Source: Paramyrothecium sp. XJ0827
Lineage: Eukaryota; Ascomycota; Sordariomycetes; Hypocreales; Stachybotryaceae
Length of the DNA stretch: 64,000 nt
Assembly (NCBI GenBank): GCA_020881915.1
Contig: JAJFPB010000001.1
Coordinates: forward strand, 6,014,001-6,078,000
Direction of reading: 5' to 3'
In this document: one piece after another, positions 22,604-33,661 of the stretch
How positions within the stretch are numbered: position 1 is the first letter of the stretch
Layout: every line of letters starts with the position of its first letter
The notes under the pieces: generated by a model
Told to the model about the DNA's origin: nothing
Seen by the model: the letters and a program-made list of their open reading frames with translations, nothing else
Database searches by the model: none
Translations under genes and position numbers: made by a program

Positions 22604-24142
22604 CTTGGGCGGGGCGCTGCACTGCGTGGCGATGACTGGCTAGTTGCGGGTTCGAGCACGGTCGTGGCTGCTGGGAACTCGGGCGGCGATCGATGGATCG
22701 TGGAGGTTATCGCGGCGTGGTTTATGATTCAAGGTGATGATGAACCCGGGCGGTGCGTACTAAGCTTGACAAGGCTACAGCTGGTCTCGTAAGCCAGCAG
22801 CATGTGTGGTACCTCCAGGTTGAGCTGTGACCGGAGCTATCGGCGAAGCGGAATAACTATTCAGCCGTGGTCACTCCCAAACCTGGAGAGAGTGGGCTCG
22901 GCTACCTCACCTTAACTCAATAGCGCTCTTGAAGAGTCCAAGCAGTGGTGCGCCTGTACAAGTATCTTACTGTGATTGCACAATGGGGCTGTATTATATT
23001 GCATTGTGATGCATCAAGTAATGGCACATACTAAGCATACCCTCCTGCGCCCTATTTCGCGAGTCATTCAACCACAGATGATGCATCGCGATCGCGCTCA
23101 ATCGACTTGCCGTCATGGTTTCGTCTCATGTACCTGCCGACTCTCTACGCGACTTGAAGTAGACGCTTGGAGAGCGTTCAGGGTGAGAAGGGCAGCCGTG
23201 CACATAACGGATACTGTAGAGCCAGGAAATCTCATTTTATGCAACGATTTCCCCTCCTTTTCTGTTAAGTCGTCACAAATAGTTCCTATGCCTCTCAACT
23301 CGATCCTCTAGTGCCTTAAAGAACTCGAAGGCTTCGTTTACCGGGCGCATGTTTTGCGTGCCTTCTGTACCTCTAATCCAAGAGGATTTGGTGTTGCTGC
23401 ACGAATTGTAGCTCAGGTATCTGTAATGATCGGGCAGGGGCCGAGCCAGCCGCGACTAGTCCCGGCTAGGTAAAGGTCATGAGCCGAGAGCCATGGGAAC
23501 AAAAGTGGCCTGGCTGACCGCAATCTTGGCGTCGATGGTTGCATGGTATTAATGTTGTAATGCCCAGCAGAGCCAGAGTGGATTCTTCACAGGCAGCCGA
23601 TAATTAAGGCTCGCGAGCTGCCTTTCAAATTCCCTCCTCAGCTCACCCAGCTTGGAACCTTACCTTGGATCTGAACCAGAAGCTCCCCGCGTGAGACCAA
23701 GTGACGAGACCAGCGCCGATATCGACCTGACAGTACATACCTAAGCTGAGGCCGCCCGAGCTTGCCATAGCACCTTCTGATCCCTACCTGCCGGCCTCTC
23801 TGTGACCGGGGACCGTTGCTGCTACGACAACCCTTCATACCTTACCTTGGACCTTCGAATCTTCGACTACCTGAGTTAGCTGGTTCATCATCGCCGGCGA
23901 CACATCAACATCAACGCGTTCTACTCCAACGCGCTGCCCTGTCGCGAACGCCTCCGCGGCTATCTGCATCCTCCACTACTTCCGTTTGGGGTCACCTGCT
24001 TGCAACGTCATTTCCTGCATGCGACTTCGTCCCCTCGTGGAGATTTGGCAACTCGCCAACCTGTAACCCCTCGATCTGAAATTACGAAAAGTCGAGGTCA
24101 ACGCGCGCCCTTTCCAGCACCTGTGCTCGCAACATCTGCAAC
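22604..24142. other. divergent promoter region between RPT6 and the exchanger gene
   Basis: A 1.5-kb spacer with no recognisable gene. It holds several TACCTT words (23661, 23837, 23842). The last 300 bases are probably the leader of the downstream exchanger gene. Confidence 0.55.
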
Positions 24143-27100
24143 ATGGATACCCAGCGGTCTGGGTCGTCGGCAGCTCAACATCACGGCGATACTTCTGACG
24201 AGCCATCCCCGACTGAAACTCGCATTCCATTGGCGAGGTCAGAGTCTCGAACTGACCGCGACGATGCAGGTCTCTCTGAAAGCTTCCAGTCCACAGATAC
24301 TGTACGCAGAAGGCCAGAAGGCGGATATGGTACGTTGCATCATGCGATCCGCTCAACTTATCACATCACGGTCGAACACCTACTTATAGTTTTACCATGT
24401 GCACAGGCTCGATACAAAGCACAGCTACGGCGAGCGGCAGCCAGTACCTGGGCGAACCACAAGCCAAGGGTACAGGCTCGCAGCACCTGCGCTCCCCCAA
24501 CCTAGGTCCCGAGCGAGCCAAGTCCTACACTCGTCTCCGAAAGCCCCCGTTCTCCCGTCGGACCTCGTCCACCACGCCGCACCGAGGTGAGGTATTCTCT
24601 GTCGACGATGAACCGCACGAGGTTGAGGCCGATGCGGCAGTGCGTCAGCGCGATCCTCCTTACGTCCCGCGTCGTCGCTCGATACTTCCCTCGACCCTGT
24701 CGCGGGTCCAGTCCCGAGGCGGGGAGTCCGAGGATGAGGTAGAGGAGGAACCGCAGGCGTCTCAGCTGAGTGCACCCGAGGAGGAACAGGAGGAGGATGA
24801 GGGCCTGCAGCTTAGCGAGCATGTCGACTGCGAGTCCGACAGCGACATCAGCGATGCTGAGAGCTTCACCCTGAAAGATAGGCAACAGGCTATCAACCAG
24901 ACACATCCGTTCGGTATCCGTGTTTGGAAGCCTGCGCTATACAAGAAAGACCGTTCTATCCAGAAGTTTGCGCAAGCGGATATTCATTCGGCTCCTGGCG
25001 GAAGGGTCAGCAACTGGCTGCTTCTCTTTAATCTCGTCTGGACGCTAGTCTTTGGTTGGTGGATGGCTGGCTTGGCTGCCCTTGGAGCAGTCACCTGCCT
25101 GCTGTTTGCAGCTGCTCCCAGCGGAAGAGAATATGGCCGTGTCCTCTGGGGCCTTGCCGGCTATCTCTTCTACCCTTTTGGCAAGTTTGTGCGTTTGGAG
25201 AAAGACGAAGCCTATATGCACGAAGATCGTGACGAGGGTCGAAGCATCTCCGAGTACGAACAGTGGCAGAGTGGTGATTTGGAATACGGTCGCCTGTTCT
25301 TCGGCCCTGACCGCAATCGTTCAATTGTGGGCCGGTCCAGGAGAAGCATTGACTCTGAACCCAGTGAGACTGAAAGCCTGCTGGGACGTGGGCGTCGTGG
25401 TGAGGGCAGCGATATGGCACCACAGATGAAGCGGAGATTGTTTGGTCGAGGTCAATGGAATATTGGCCGCGTGATCTTCTTCGTTTTCTTCTATTGTCTC
25501 ATTTCACCGTCGCTGATCATTGTTTCTGGGATTTGCTGGTTCCTGGTGTTCTGGATTCCCATGGGCAAGGTTACTGCACTTCTGTTCGATCACCTTAGGC
25601 GGCACCCTCTCGCCCTCTCATTCGAGTCAGATATCAGCTATGCTCGAATGGACGACGCCCCCAACTCGTCTATTCTACTCTGCACATACCGAGCGGTTGG
25701 GTCCAAGTACTGGAAGTATACTGTTGACGGTACCAACATCTTCCTGATCAACCTCATGGTTGTGGTCGTCTTTGTGATTGTTGACTGGATTGTGCTGGCC
25801 AGTTTCTTGGAAATTGACAACCTCATTACTTCCCCGGCATTCCTTTTTGCTGCCGCGCTCCTATCCATCATCCCACTGGCCTATTTTATTGGCCAGGCTG
25901 TGGCTTCCATCTCTGCTCAATCATCCATGGGCCTTGGTGCCGCTATCAACGCCTTCTTTGCGACCGTGGTGGAAGTCTTTTTGTACTGTGTTGCTCTGCG
26001 TCAGGGCAAAGGTCAACTTGTCGAAGGCAGTATTGTCGGCAGTATCTACGCGGGTATCCTATTCCTTCCCGGTATCTCCATGTGTTTTGGCGCCATCAAG
26101 CGCAAGACGCAACGCTTCAACGCCAAGTCGGCAGGTGTCACGTCCACAATGCTACTCTTTGCCGTGTTCGGCGCCTTCGGGCCAACGTTATTCTATCAGA
26201 TCTATGGTACTCACGAGCTCAACTGTATGGAGTGTGAGGATTCCGATATTATTGGGGGCCAAGGCCACGGCCAGTCGAGAGACTGTCGCCGATGTTACTT
26301 TTCCCAACAACCAGCTCTGGACGACAGGTTCTATATCCAAGCAGTGCGCCCGTACTGTTATCTTGCGGCTGCCATGCTGTTTCTTTCATACCTGATCGGT
26401 CTTTGGTTCACTCTCCGTACGCACGCCGCAGTCATCTGGAACGCGGAAATCGATGAAAAGCGACAGGACGAGCAACTCCATAATTCCTCAATCCGAGCTC
26501 ATCACCCATCTGCTGCGGAGACTTCTGCTACAGAGATCCGGGACTCGAACCTGTACAAACGCATCCTGGGCCAGTCCCTAAAACAGGTTGGGCTACCACC
26601 ACGATCCGAAGATGTATCTCGGCAAAGCTCGGCTCTAACTGAGGCTACGAACGCAAATGGCGTGCCCAGCACTCCTCATGTCGTGCCTCCAAAACCTGGC
26701 AGTGAAGCTGTTCGGCCCGCTATTCGCGTTCCCGGGCTCAGCGATGCTGAGAGCAATGTGCTAGTACGCGAAGTCGCAGAGATTGCCGCGACTGCAGCTA
26801 CCATTGCCTCGCGAGATAGGGTGACCAGGAAGCCTTCAACTCTTCCGCCCACGTCGGCATCTGTTGCGGTTCCTCGGCCCCAGGCGCCACTCCGAACTGC
26901 CGCCGTCGTCGAAGGGTACGAGGACGTTGTCGGGGCTGATGCGGCTACTGCCCAAGGCGGCGGTCACGGCCACGATGCCCCGAACTGGGGCAGGACGAAA
27001 AGTTCTGTGATTCTGCTCGGCGCCACTGTCCTATATGCAATCATTGCGGAGATTCTAGTTGACTCTGTTGATGTTGTGCTCGAAAACTTCGCCATTGACC

Positions 27101-27642
27101 AGAAATTCCTTGGTCTTACACTGTTCGCACTGGTACCCAATACCACTGAATTCTTGGTAAGTTGTCTTCAACTTGGTCTTTGCAAATTTGGAGGATTAAC
27201 TAACAAACTCTAGAACGCTATTTCCTTTGCCATGAACGGAAACATTGCCCTGTCTATGGAGATTGGTTCAGCCTATGCACTCCAAGTGTGCTTGCTACAG
27301 ATACCTTGTCTCGTCCTTTTCTCTGCAATCTACACGTCTGTGCCTGACGACGGCGACCCAGCGCACTATCTCTTCTCACTACTCTTCCCTCAATGGGACA
27401 TGGTCATGGTCATACTGTGCGTGTTTTTGCTGAGCTACATGTACGGCGAAGGCAAGAGCAACTACTTCAAGGGCAGCATCCTGCTACTGACGTATCTCGT
27501 TGTGGTAACGGGCTACTGGTTCAGCGGCTACACCTCTGAAACAATGGGCCTGGCCAGGTTCGACACGCTAGGCGCAGATGGCCATTTCCAAAGCTACAAG
27601 ACGATCGGGAGGTCGACCCGAGGCAGGGCCTTCGAAGTGTAG
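24143..27642 (+). CDS. VNX1: vacuolar monovalent cation/H+ exchanger of the CaCA superfamily (Vnx1-like)
   Basis: Three exons: 24143-24329, 24407-27156 and 27214-27642, giving 1121 residues. Donors are GTACGT and GTAAGT, acceptors CACAG and CTCTAG. Residues 1-240 are hydrophilic, acidic and Ser-rich. A hairpin of membrane segments lies near 262-295 and another near 418-455. The first exchanger repeat carries GLGAAINAFFATVVEVFLY (about 571-590), and the second has NTTEFL-NAISFAMNGNIALS (about 973-995), spanning the last splice site. A long hydrophilic loop (about 720-930) separates the repeats. Yeast Vnx1 moves Na+ and K+ into the vacuole in exchange for protons and is distinct from the Ca2+-specific Vcx1. 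The large N-terminal part and the split repeats fit Vnx1/YNL321w rather than Vcx1. The gene is convergent with the C2H2 gene downstream. Confidence 0.9.
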
Positions 27643-28127
27643 AATCGACCATGCGCTTGGAGAGCCTGTGAGTCTTGTGGGAGAGCATGAGCCCACTCAT
27701 CGAATGATACCCTCGAACTTGATAACGCGGTTGGCGTGCATGGCTTGCTTTACGGATACTTCCTCTTGTTCTTCCTCGCTTCTTGACTCTCTTCTTTGCT
27801 CATATTCAATTAGTGGACACTCACAGCATTCGGGAAGGGGCTTTCATCAACCAGGGCATCAGCATTGTTAGAGTACGTTTGCATATCTGCACCGCAGTAA
27901 TTAGATGGTTTGCGGTGCCTCTTTTAGTTTTTTGTACAAAGCGCATAATAGTTCATACTTGAAGACTTCAGTTCCGTATTTTGTGTGACCTGGGCCACGT
28001 TCTACGCGCGTGCCTTGACTGTGGGGAGGAGTGTGGGCTAGCTTAAAAAACACGGACCGAGCATTTTATGTTGAGGACACTGAGAAGAAGCATGAGTAGA
28101 TGAATACTTTTCCTACATAAAGAGTGG
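27643..28127. other. intergenic region between convergent genes
   Basis: A 485-bp 3'-to-3' spacer with A/T-rich stretches suited to polyadenylation of both genes. It contains no gene. Confidence 0.6.
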
Positions 28128-29259
28128 CTACCGAGGTCCTTCACTACCACTAGAAGAGCTTGCAGGCGTCCCCGACAAACCAGGGTGCTTTCTCTTCATG
28201 TGTTTGACGTAGTTGTCATGCCTCGTGAAAGACGCCTTGCAACGAGAGCACGGAACCCGTTCCATGGGAAGACGCAACCTAACAGCCAAGGCGCGGTGAG
28301 CGCTGACGACGTGCCGCGCCATGTCCCGCTGGTGAGCTCTACGCTCACTGCAGCCGAGAGATGGACACAGGACCGGTCGTACATGCTGCTTCAAATGCTT
28401 TCTGTAAATGAAGGTATGCACGTCAGCAGAGCCAAGGGGAGTGTCAAGATGAGCCGAGGAGGGGAAGTCTTCGGCCGGGGGGGGGGGGGGAGCGGGACGG
28501 AACTCACTTTGAGTCTCGCTTTGACGGGCGGCTTTCCTTCCACTCTTGACATTCCGGCCAGTTGCAGAAGAAGATTCCGTAAATCTCGACAAAGCATTCG
28601 TCGTTGGGCGTTTCCTTCTCGTGGAAACGGTGCAGTGGTCGCCTGCGTCTCCTCAACGCCGTCGAGGGCGACGCCGAGGGCGGCGTAGGTAAACTAAAGG
28701 AAGGTGAGGAAGCGGCGTCTGCGCCAGCTTCAGGCGACGTAAAGAAACTAAAGGAAGGTAGGGAAGCGGCGTCTCCGCCAGCTTCAGGCAGAGAAGATTC
28801 GGGACTGGTCGAGCCGTCTGGTGCATTGCCCGGTATGTTGCACTAGCGGCCGCCCTGGGTAGTCATTCCTTGACGCTCGAGTCCGTTCCCAGAATCCACT
28901 GTTGCCATCGGCTGGAGGTTGTGCTGCTGGCCTGGCACATGTGAAGGTGAAAGAGATGCGTGAGTAAGAAAACCATTGTTCCGTGGCGAGTCCATGTCCG
29001 CGCCGCTCATTGAAGCAGAAGACGAAAAGTTAGTCAGCGATTCTGCATCGTGAACTCCAGACTCCTCGCAGGCTATGCCATCGTCCCCGAAAAAGATCGT
29101 AGACGAGCCTCCATCACCAGGCCCTCTGCGGGGAATTGTTTTAATATTGAGTACTAGGATCGCGGTTAGCCTGGTCTTGGGGTTCAATTCCCTTCGTGTA
29201 CGTATTGCCTCACAATCTGACAGACTAAAGTCAGAGTCTGAAGGGTCGTCGTCGTCCAT
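28128..29259 (-). CDS. C2H2 zinc-finger protein (gene model partly uncertain)
   Basis: The C-terminal part is solid: exon 28842-28508 joins exon 28401-28128 (donor GTGAGT, acceptor TTTACAG, 106-nt intron with a C14 tract). This gives a chain of fingers: FFCNWPEC...KKHLKQH, VLCPSLGC...DMARHVVSAH and VPCSRCKASFTRHDNYVKHMKRKH. Upstream in the same frame an acidic segment starts at ATG 29259 (MDDDDPSDSDFS). It is separated from the finger part by one in-frame TAG (28843-28845). A 57-nt intron (28899-28843) with a weak GTGGAT donor, a TGAC branch and a CTAG acceptor would remove it, giving 322 residues. A second optional 48-nt intron (29201-29154, GTACAC donor, CTAAC branch) is also possible. It is probably nuclear and nucleic-acid binding. 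No orthologue is recognised by name. The alternative is a gene broken by the stop codon. Confidence 0.6.
28691..28789 (-). repeat. two-copy 54-bp tandem repeat inside the C2H2 gene
   Basis: Units start at 28691 and 28745 and differ at only a few bases over about 45 nt. Read on the minus strand they encode 18-residue repeats (PEAGGDAASLPSFSF and PEAGADAASSPSFSL) in the linker before the fingers. The period is a multiple of three, so copy-number change would keep frame. Confidence 0.85.
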
Positions 29260-32200
29260 CTTGATTGATGGGCTAGTTAGCCGGCCTCTGTTTGAAGGAG
29301 GCCCCTCGAGCAGTGTATGTCGTGGTGCGAATCTAGTCCATGGGGAGAGAGGAAATCCAATCCTCAGAGCACGGCGGGAGAGGAAAATTTTATACTTGAT
29401 TCGAAGGGTCAGACACTCAGCGCTTGCTCGACCTTTGCCCTCGTAGACGAAGCTTATCTTTTGCGCAGCAGGATCGCGCATTGCGCCTCAACCTGCAAAG
29501 AATGCGCGGACCAACAACGCCTGTGACGTTGGTGGGGGAGCCAAGATTGTCCGCATCTCACTGGGCGCCTCGTCTTGGGGCTTTGCAGAGCCCAAGGAGC
29601 CTCGAACGGGTGCTGCCGCGGCCCAGCGGTGGGAGGCCCTTCATTTTCATGCAAGGTAAGGCAGGCTGAGGAGGGGTGATCGCTGCGGTCCCGGCCGCAG
29701 GAGCAGGTCACCGTCATGACGATTGAGAGAAGAGAGTATTTGACAGGACTACGGGCCTGGTGATTGGCGGTGCGGCTTGGCGTTGGCGACAAAAGGTGGG
29801 ATGCAGCGGGGGCCGTTTGGCCAAGGCCCTCCATTGGCGAGCACGTCCATGTTTCGACCGGTCAAGATGCCAGCCTCGACGGCCCTGGGTAGAGAGTGTG
29901 GATGGCAGCAGGGCACCGCCCGCACTCTCCTCTCCTCATGGCGTCTTCGATTTGTCTTGCAGGACGCAAGACTACCACAGACGGGATCGCGAGTGCTGCA
30001 TTGGACTCGCATGCGTTTGGGGTGTGCCTACGTGCCCTGGTCTGATACGGTGTTGGAGTTGTCGCCGGCTGAAGAGCATGCCTCGAGCGCGCATACTCGA
30101 CCGGTTGTTGGAGGGCCTCCCGGGAGAAGGGACAAGATAGCGGTAACGTCATGCTTTGCGACATGACCGAGCTGGCCGGAGCCAACGGCATTAGAAACGA
30201 GGGTTGGCGATTGCAGCGTAGCGGGTGTGAATCGGTCGGCTCCTACGCATAGGACCAGGCGGCCATTCGAGAGAGGGATGGTGTGCAGAGCCTCGCTCGG
30301 CACTTTTCAAGTACGTGGTTGTTGGTCAATCAAGATAGACAAGCGCATGGGGGAACTTGATCATCCCGCTCAATAAGCTGATGTGAGGCGGCAACGCACT
30401 TGTCGAGAATGCGCCTCCCCGGCCCGCGCATCTTATCAAGCGTCGAGGACGATGGCATTTACCTCAATAGCTTTGCAGGACACGGCGCATATTTGAGCGG
30501 AACTAGCCCAAGGTAGACAAACAGGCTAGGAAAGACGGCTGATCTTTTTCTTCTGGAGAAAGCACCGGGCCTGAAAACATACAAACGGGACATCAGAGAG
30601 ATGCCGAGTATTCGAGCTCTGCACCAGCGACGGCGGCGAAAGCCTGCATGGCTTGAGCGTAAGGATCTGACTGCATCGAGGCTGTCATGCTTCGTTTGAA
30701 AGGAGTCCAATCTAGTGCATTTGCAGGGCTTAAACGTGACCAGGTCATGACAGTGAAGGCGCAGGACCTTTGTCGTGCCAGAAGACTTCCTTCCTTAGCA
30801 ACACCACCTAATGTAGACTTTCAGGACTTCCTTCGTAGTCCAACCAACAGTACCGATCCCTCTCCCAGGCTTTCAACATCGCAACACCAGATCACTGATT
30901 CTTCTTCTTCACGCCCAAGGCAAGCCTCAAGACCGCAATGAAAAAGATAAAAAGAAACGCCTGTCAGACGTCCATCGACACCCACCCTACTCTCGCGCCC
31001 GAGGGCAGACCGTGAGCAGGGTCGAGATCATCAAGAGGAAGACATCTCTCTATACAGCCAGTCGCACGAGGCAACGGCCGCCATCCTTGCGGACAGTTCG
31101 AGAGGACCAAAGGGGTATTCACTCTAGGGTGTCGAGGATATGCACTCATCAACCAGGGTGGGATCTGTGGCTCTTTTAGGGAACCAAGAGAAGGTCGAAT
31201 ACTATAGAAATGATTCTCCTGCAGGCGGTTGTTAGCAAAACATGTCGGGGGGTTGTGAGGCTGGGAGCCCAAAGGTAGAGGGAGACATACTGAAGTATTG
31301 TCGACGTGAAGAAGAAAGGAAAAAAGAAATCGAAAGAGGGCGCGGTGCAGCTGGCTTCTTATACCTGCTGGCAGGTAGGCCCTCACCGCCCTGGCGGCAG
31401 ATTTTCAGTGCTCCGGCAGAAAAACTTTTTTTTTTTTTCCCTTGAGCCTCAGGGACCTGGGCGGCTGGGCTAGCGGTAGTCCACCAGCGAGCCCCACTCT
31501 TTCCGCTCTACCAGCTCCGCTACGCAGGGAAGCTCATCATCTCCGAAGGCCTTTTTCCTTTTGCTCTAACTGTTCCCCCTGCCGCGTGCTCCACTCCGAA
31601 GCGTTGGCAACTTCGGTAGTACGAGAACCGGCAGAGACTTTCGGGCCATCTCGTCCATTGGGGTTCATTCGTGGCTAGGGTTTTCATTGCGACTGCTTTG
31701 ATTCGTGCCCGGTGCTATTGCAAAGACCGAGAAGGTCCTGTCACGGCTGTACCTTGGACGGCATCTCCGGCAAAGCGGGTGGCAGAAAAGGCGAGGCGGT
31801 AATGAGAATAATACCAACGAATCGTATCTTTCCTCTTGTTACTTAACCTTGTCACAAAATTATATTATGGGATTCACAAATCTGTAGAGAACTGACAGAA
31901 ATGTTCTCTCGTAAAAGCATAATTAGTGTCCTTTTGTCGCAAAGTACGTTGTATTAGACAAACAAAACAAGACAAGTTTTACGGCCTTGCTTTATTTTGC
32001 CAGTCACCAACTTGCCCTGCCACTCACACATGGCCGCCTTTTACCGTAGCGTTGTGCCAGGGGTGGACCAAAAGAAAAAAGGAGAAAATCGTGAGCAACA
32101 GAAAGAAAGTTGATACGACGCTTGAATGGATACACATGACACATTCATCCACAGGTTGCTCCGTGCTGGCACATGATTCGTGCTGTATATGCACTCATGG

Positions 32201-32349
32201 AGCACATGTCCGGCCCTCTGGTAGCCAGGCTTCGTAGTAAGAGCGGGTTGGCCGTCTTTGTCCCAAATAAAGCCCGTCAAGCGTGTGCAGCAGTTGTATA
32301 TTCCTCGCTGTTCGAGGCGAAGACTCCAACTCTAACTCCAACTCCAAAG
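29260..32349. other. gene-free spacer (3.1 kb)
   Basis: The first part is the upstream region of the C2H2 gene. Many overlapping short open frames occur near 29.7-30.2 kb because of GC-rich sequence, but none looks like a protein. A T-run lies near 31425-31439. I see no tRNA or repeat. Confidence 0.5.
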
Positions 32350-33315
32350 CTAGGACGCGCCGTCTCCGTACAGCCCTTCCTTCTCTATCCACGCCTTCAC
32401 TCCTCCTCCTATCAAGCCGTCCAGCTCTTCCCACCGCCCCGCCTTCACCATCTCCCGTACCCTCGAGCTGCTCACTCCTCCCTCACCCCCGTCCGCCTCA
32501 TCTCCGTCCACCAGTTCCACCCGTTGCGCCCACTCGCCCCTGCCGCCCATGGCGTCCAGCTTCCCCTGCCCCAGCTCGGCGACGTACGCCGCCTGCTCCT
32601 CTCGCGTGCCCCACCCGTCGTCGGGCCTCGTCGTGATCCGTAGCCGCGCCCGTTGGGTCAGGAAGGGGTCCAGCGCCGAGAACATGCCGCCCCCTTCATC
32701 TCCGTTCGGCTGCCCGTAGTACTTCGGGTTGAAGACCCGAATCAGGGTGTCAAACCCGGCCAGGAAGATCTGCGTCGGCTGCTGCCGCTCGTCCTCCCGC
32801 GAGCCGTAGAATGCAGACTCGGTAATGGCTAGAGACTTGTCATGGAAGTACGGCAATGTTGTTACCCCGAGGTCAATTTGCAGTCCATGGTCTCCATCGG
32901 GGTCGGCCGTTTTGTCGCCGATGTCTTCATCCCGTAATCCGTCCAGCAGATCCCGGCCAAACGCCTCCATCAAGGCAAGTCTCTGTGGGAAGCTTGCCGG
33001 CTGAGGAGCCTTGTCCGCGTTCTTCACCGCTAGGAGCAGCATCAGCCGCCGGGGGCCCTCCGCCGCCTGCAACGCGGACCGCGCCATCTGGGCGTGTGCC
33101 GTCGTGGGCGGGTTGAAGCTCGAATCCAGCACAATGAGGCTCTTCACATGGCGGTGCGGCCTTCGAGGTCCTGTCACTCCGCCATGGTGGGGCAGCGTGC
33201 ACAGCACCCGGAAGGCTTCCTGTGAGGACTGGAAGGATGTAAGTGCACGGGACAAGTGCTCGAGTATGTTTCTGACGCTTGGCTGCATTGGGTCTTGCGG
33301 TGGTGCGCCGGGCAT
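32350..33315 (-). CDS. POF1: nicotinamide-nucleotide adenylyltransferase-like nucleotidyltransferase (Pof1 type)
   Basis: Intronless, 321 residues. After an N-terminal helix (1-55), residues 61-77 carry IVLDSSFNPPTTAHAQM, the nucleotidyltransferase signature SFNPPTxxH, in which the second His of the T/HxGH site is conserved. A late motif SSRVREMVKAG (about 295) corresponds to the ISSTxxR phosphate-binding region of NMN adenylyltransferases. Yeast Pof1 is the short cytosolic relative with a reported NMN adenylyltransferase-like fold and a role in protein quality control. This protein may make NAD+ from NMN or be a specialised relative. The segment between (DKAPQPASFPQRLALMEAF, AGFDTLIRVF) matches the family's substrate region. 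The start ATG (complement of 33313-33315) is the only one upstream of the domain. Confidence 0.8.
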   Translation of the reverse strand: MPGAPPQDPMQPSVRNILEHLSRALTSFQSSQEAFRVLCTLPHHGGVTGPRRPHRHVKSLIVLDSSFNPPTTAHAQMARSALQAAEGPRRLMLLLAVKNADKAPQPASFPQRLALMEAFGRDLLDGLRDEDIGDKTADPDGDHGLQIDLGVTTLPYFHDKSLAITESAFYGSREDERQQPTQIFLAGFDTLIRVFNPKYYGQPNGDEGGGMFSALDPFLTQRARLRITTRPDDGWGTREEQAAYVAELGQGKLDAMGGRGEWAQRVELVDGDEADGGEGGVSSSRVREMVKAGRWEELDGLIGGGVKAWIEKEGLYGDGAS

Positions 33316-33661
33316 TTTGATGCTTGTTTGATGCTGGTGAGGATGCGAACTAAGTAGAGTCGACTGAGGTAAGATGGTATAGTCACCACCATGCTAGTTA
33401 CTGTACCGTAATGCGTGGGGCAAGGTAACGAGAGACACTCCCCGAGACTCAGGTGGGACGCAGTCACATCTTCATCCTCTGAAGGAACTTCGGTCCGTTC
33501 CGCAACTACTATGCTGCCTACATCCCACTTCCTCGATTAATCTCCAAATTTCGTTCCATTTTATAGTATAGGGTATGTACAGTGTTTTGGATTTAGACCG
33601 ATGCTCCCCTGTGATGGCTGATTCCCAAGCAAGCCTCTTCATAACTTTATGCGATAGTAGA
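33316..33661. other. intergenic spacer
   Basis: A 346-bp spacer holding the POF1-like upstream region and the 3' end of VPS11. Nothing else is seen. Confidence 0.6.

Noticed and set aside
29176..29200. B-box-like GGGGTTCAATTCCC
   Set aside because: It lies inside the C2H2 coding strand complement, and there is no room for an anticodon arm between it and the nearest A-box-like sequence.
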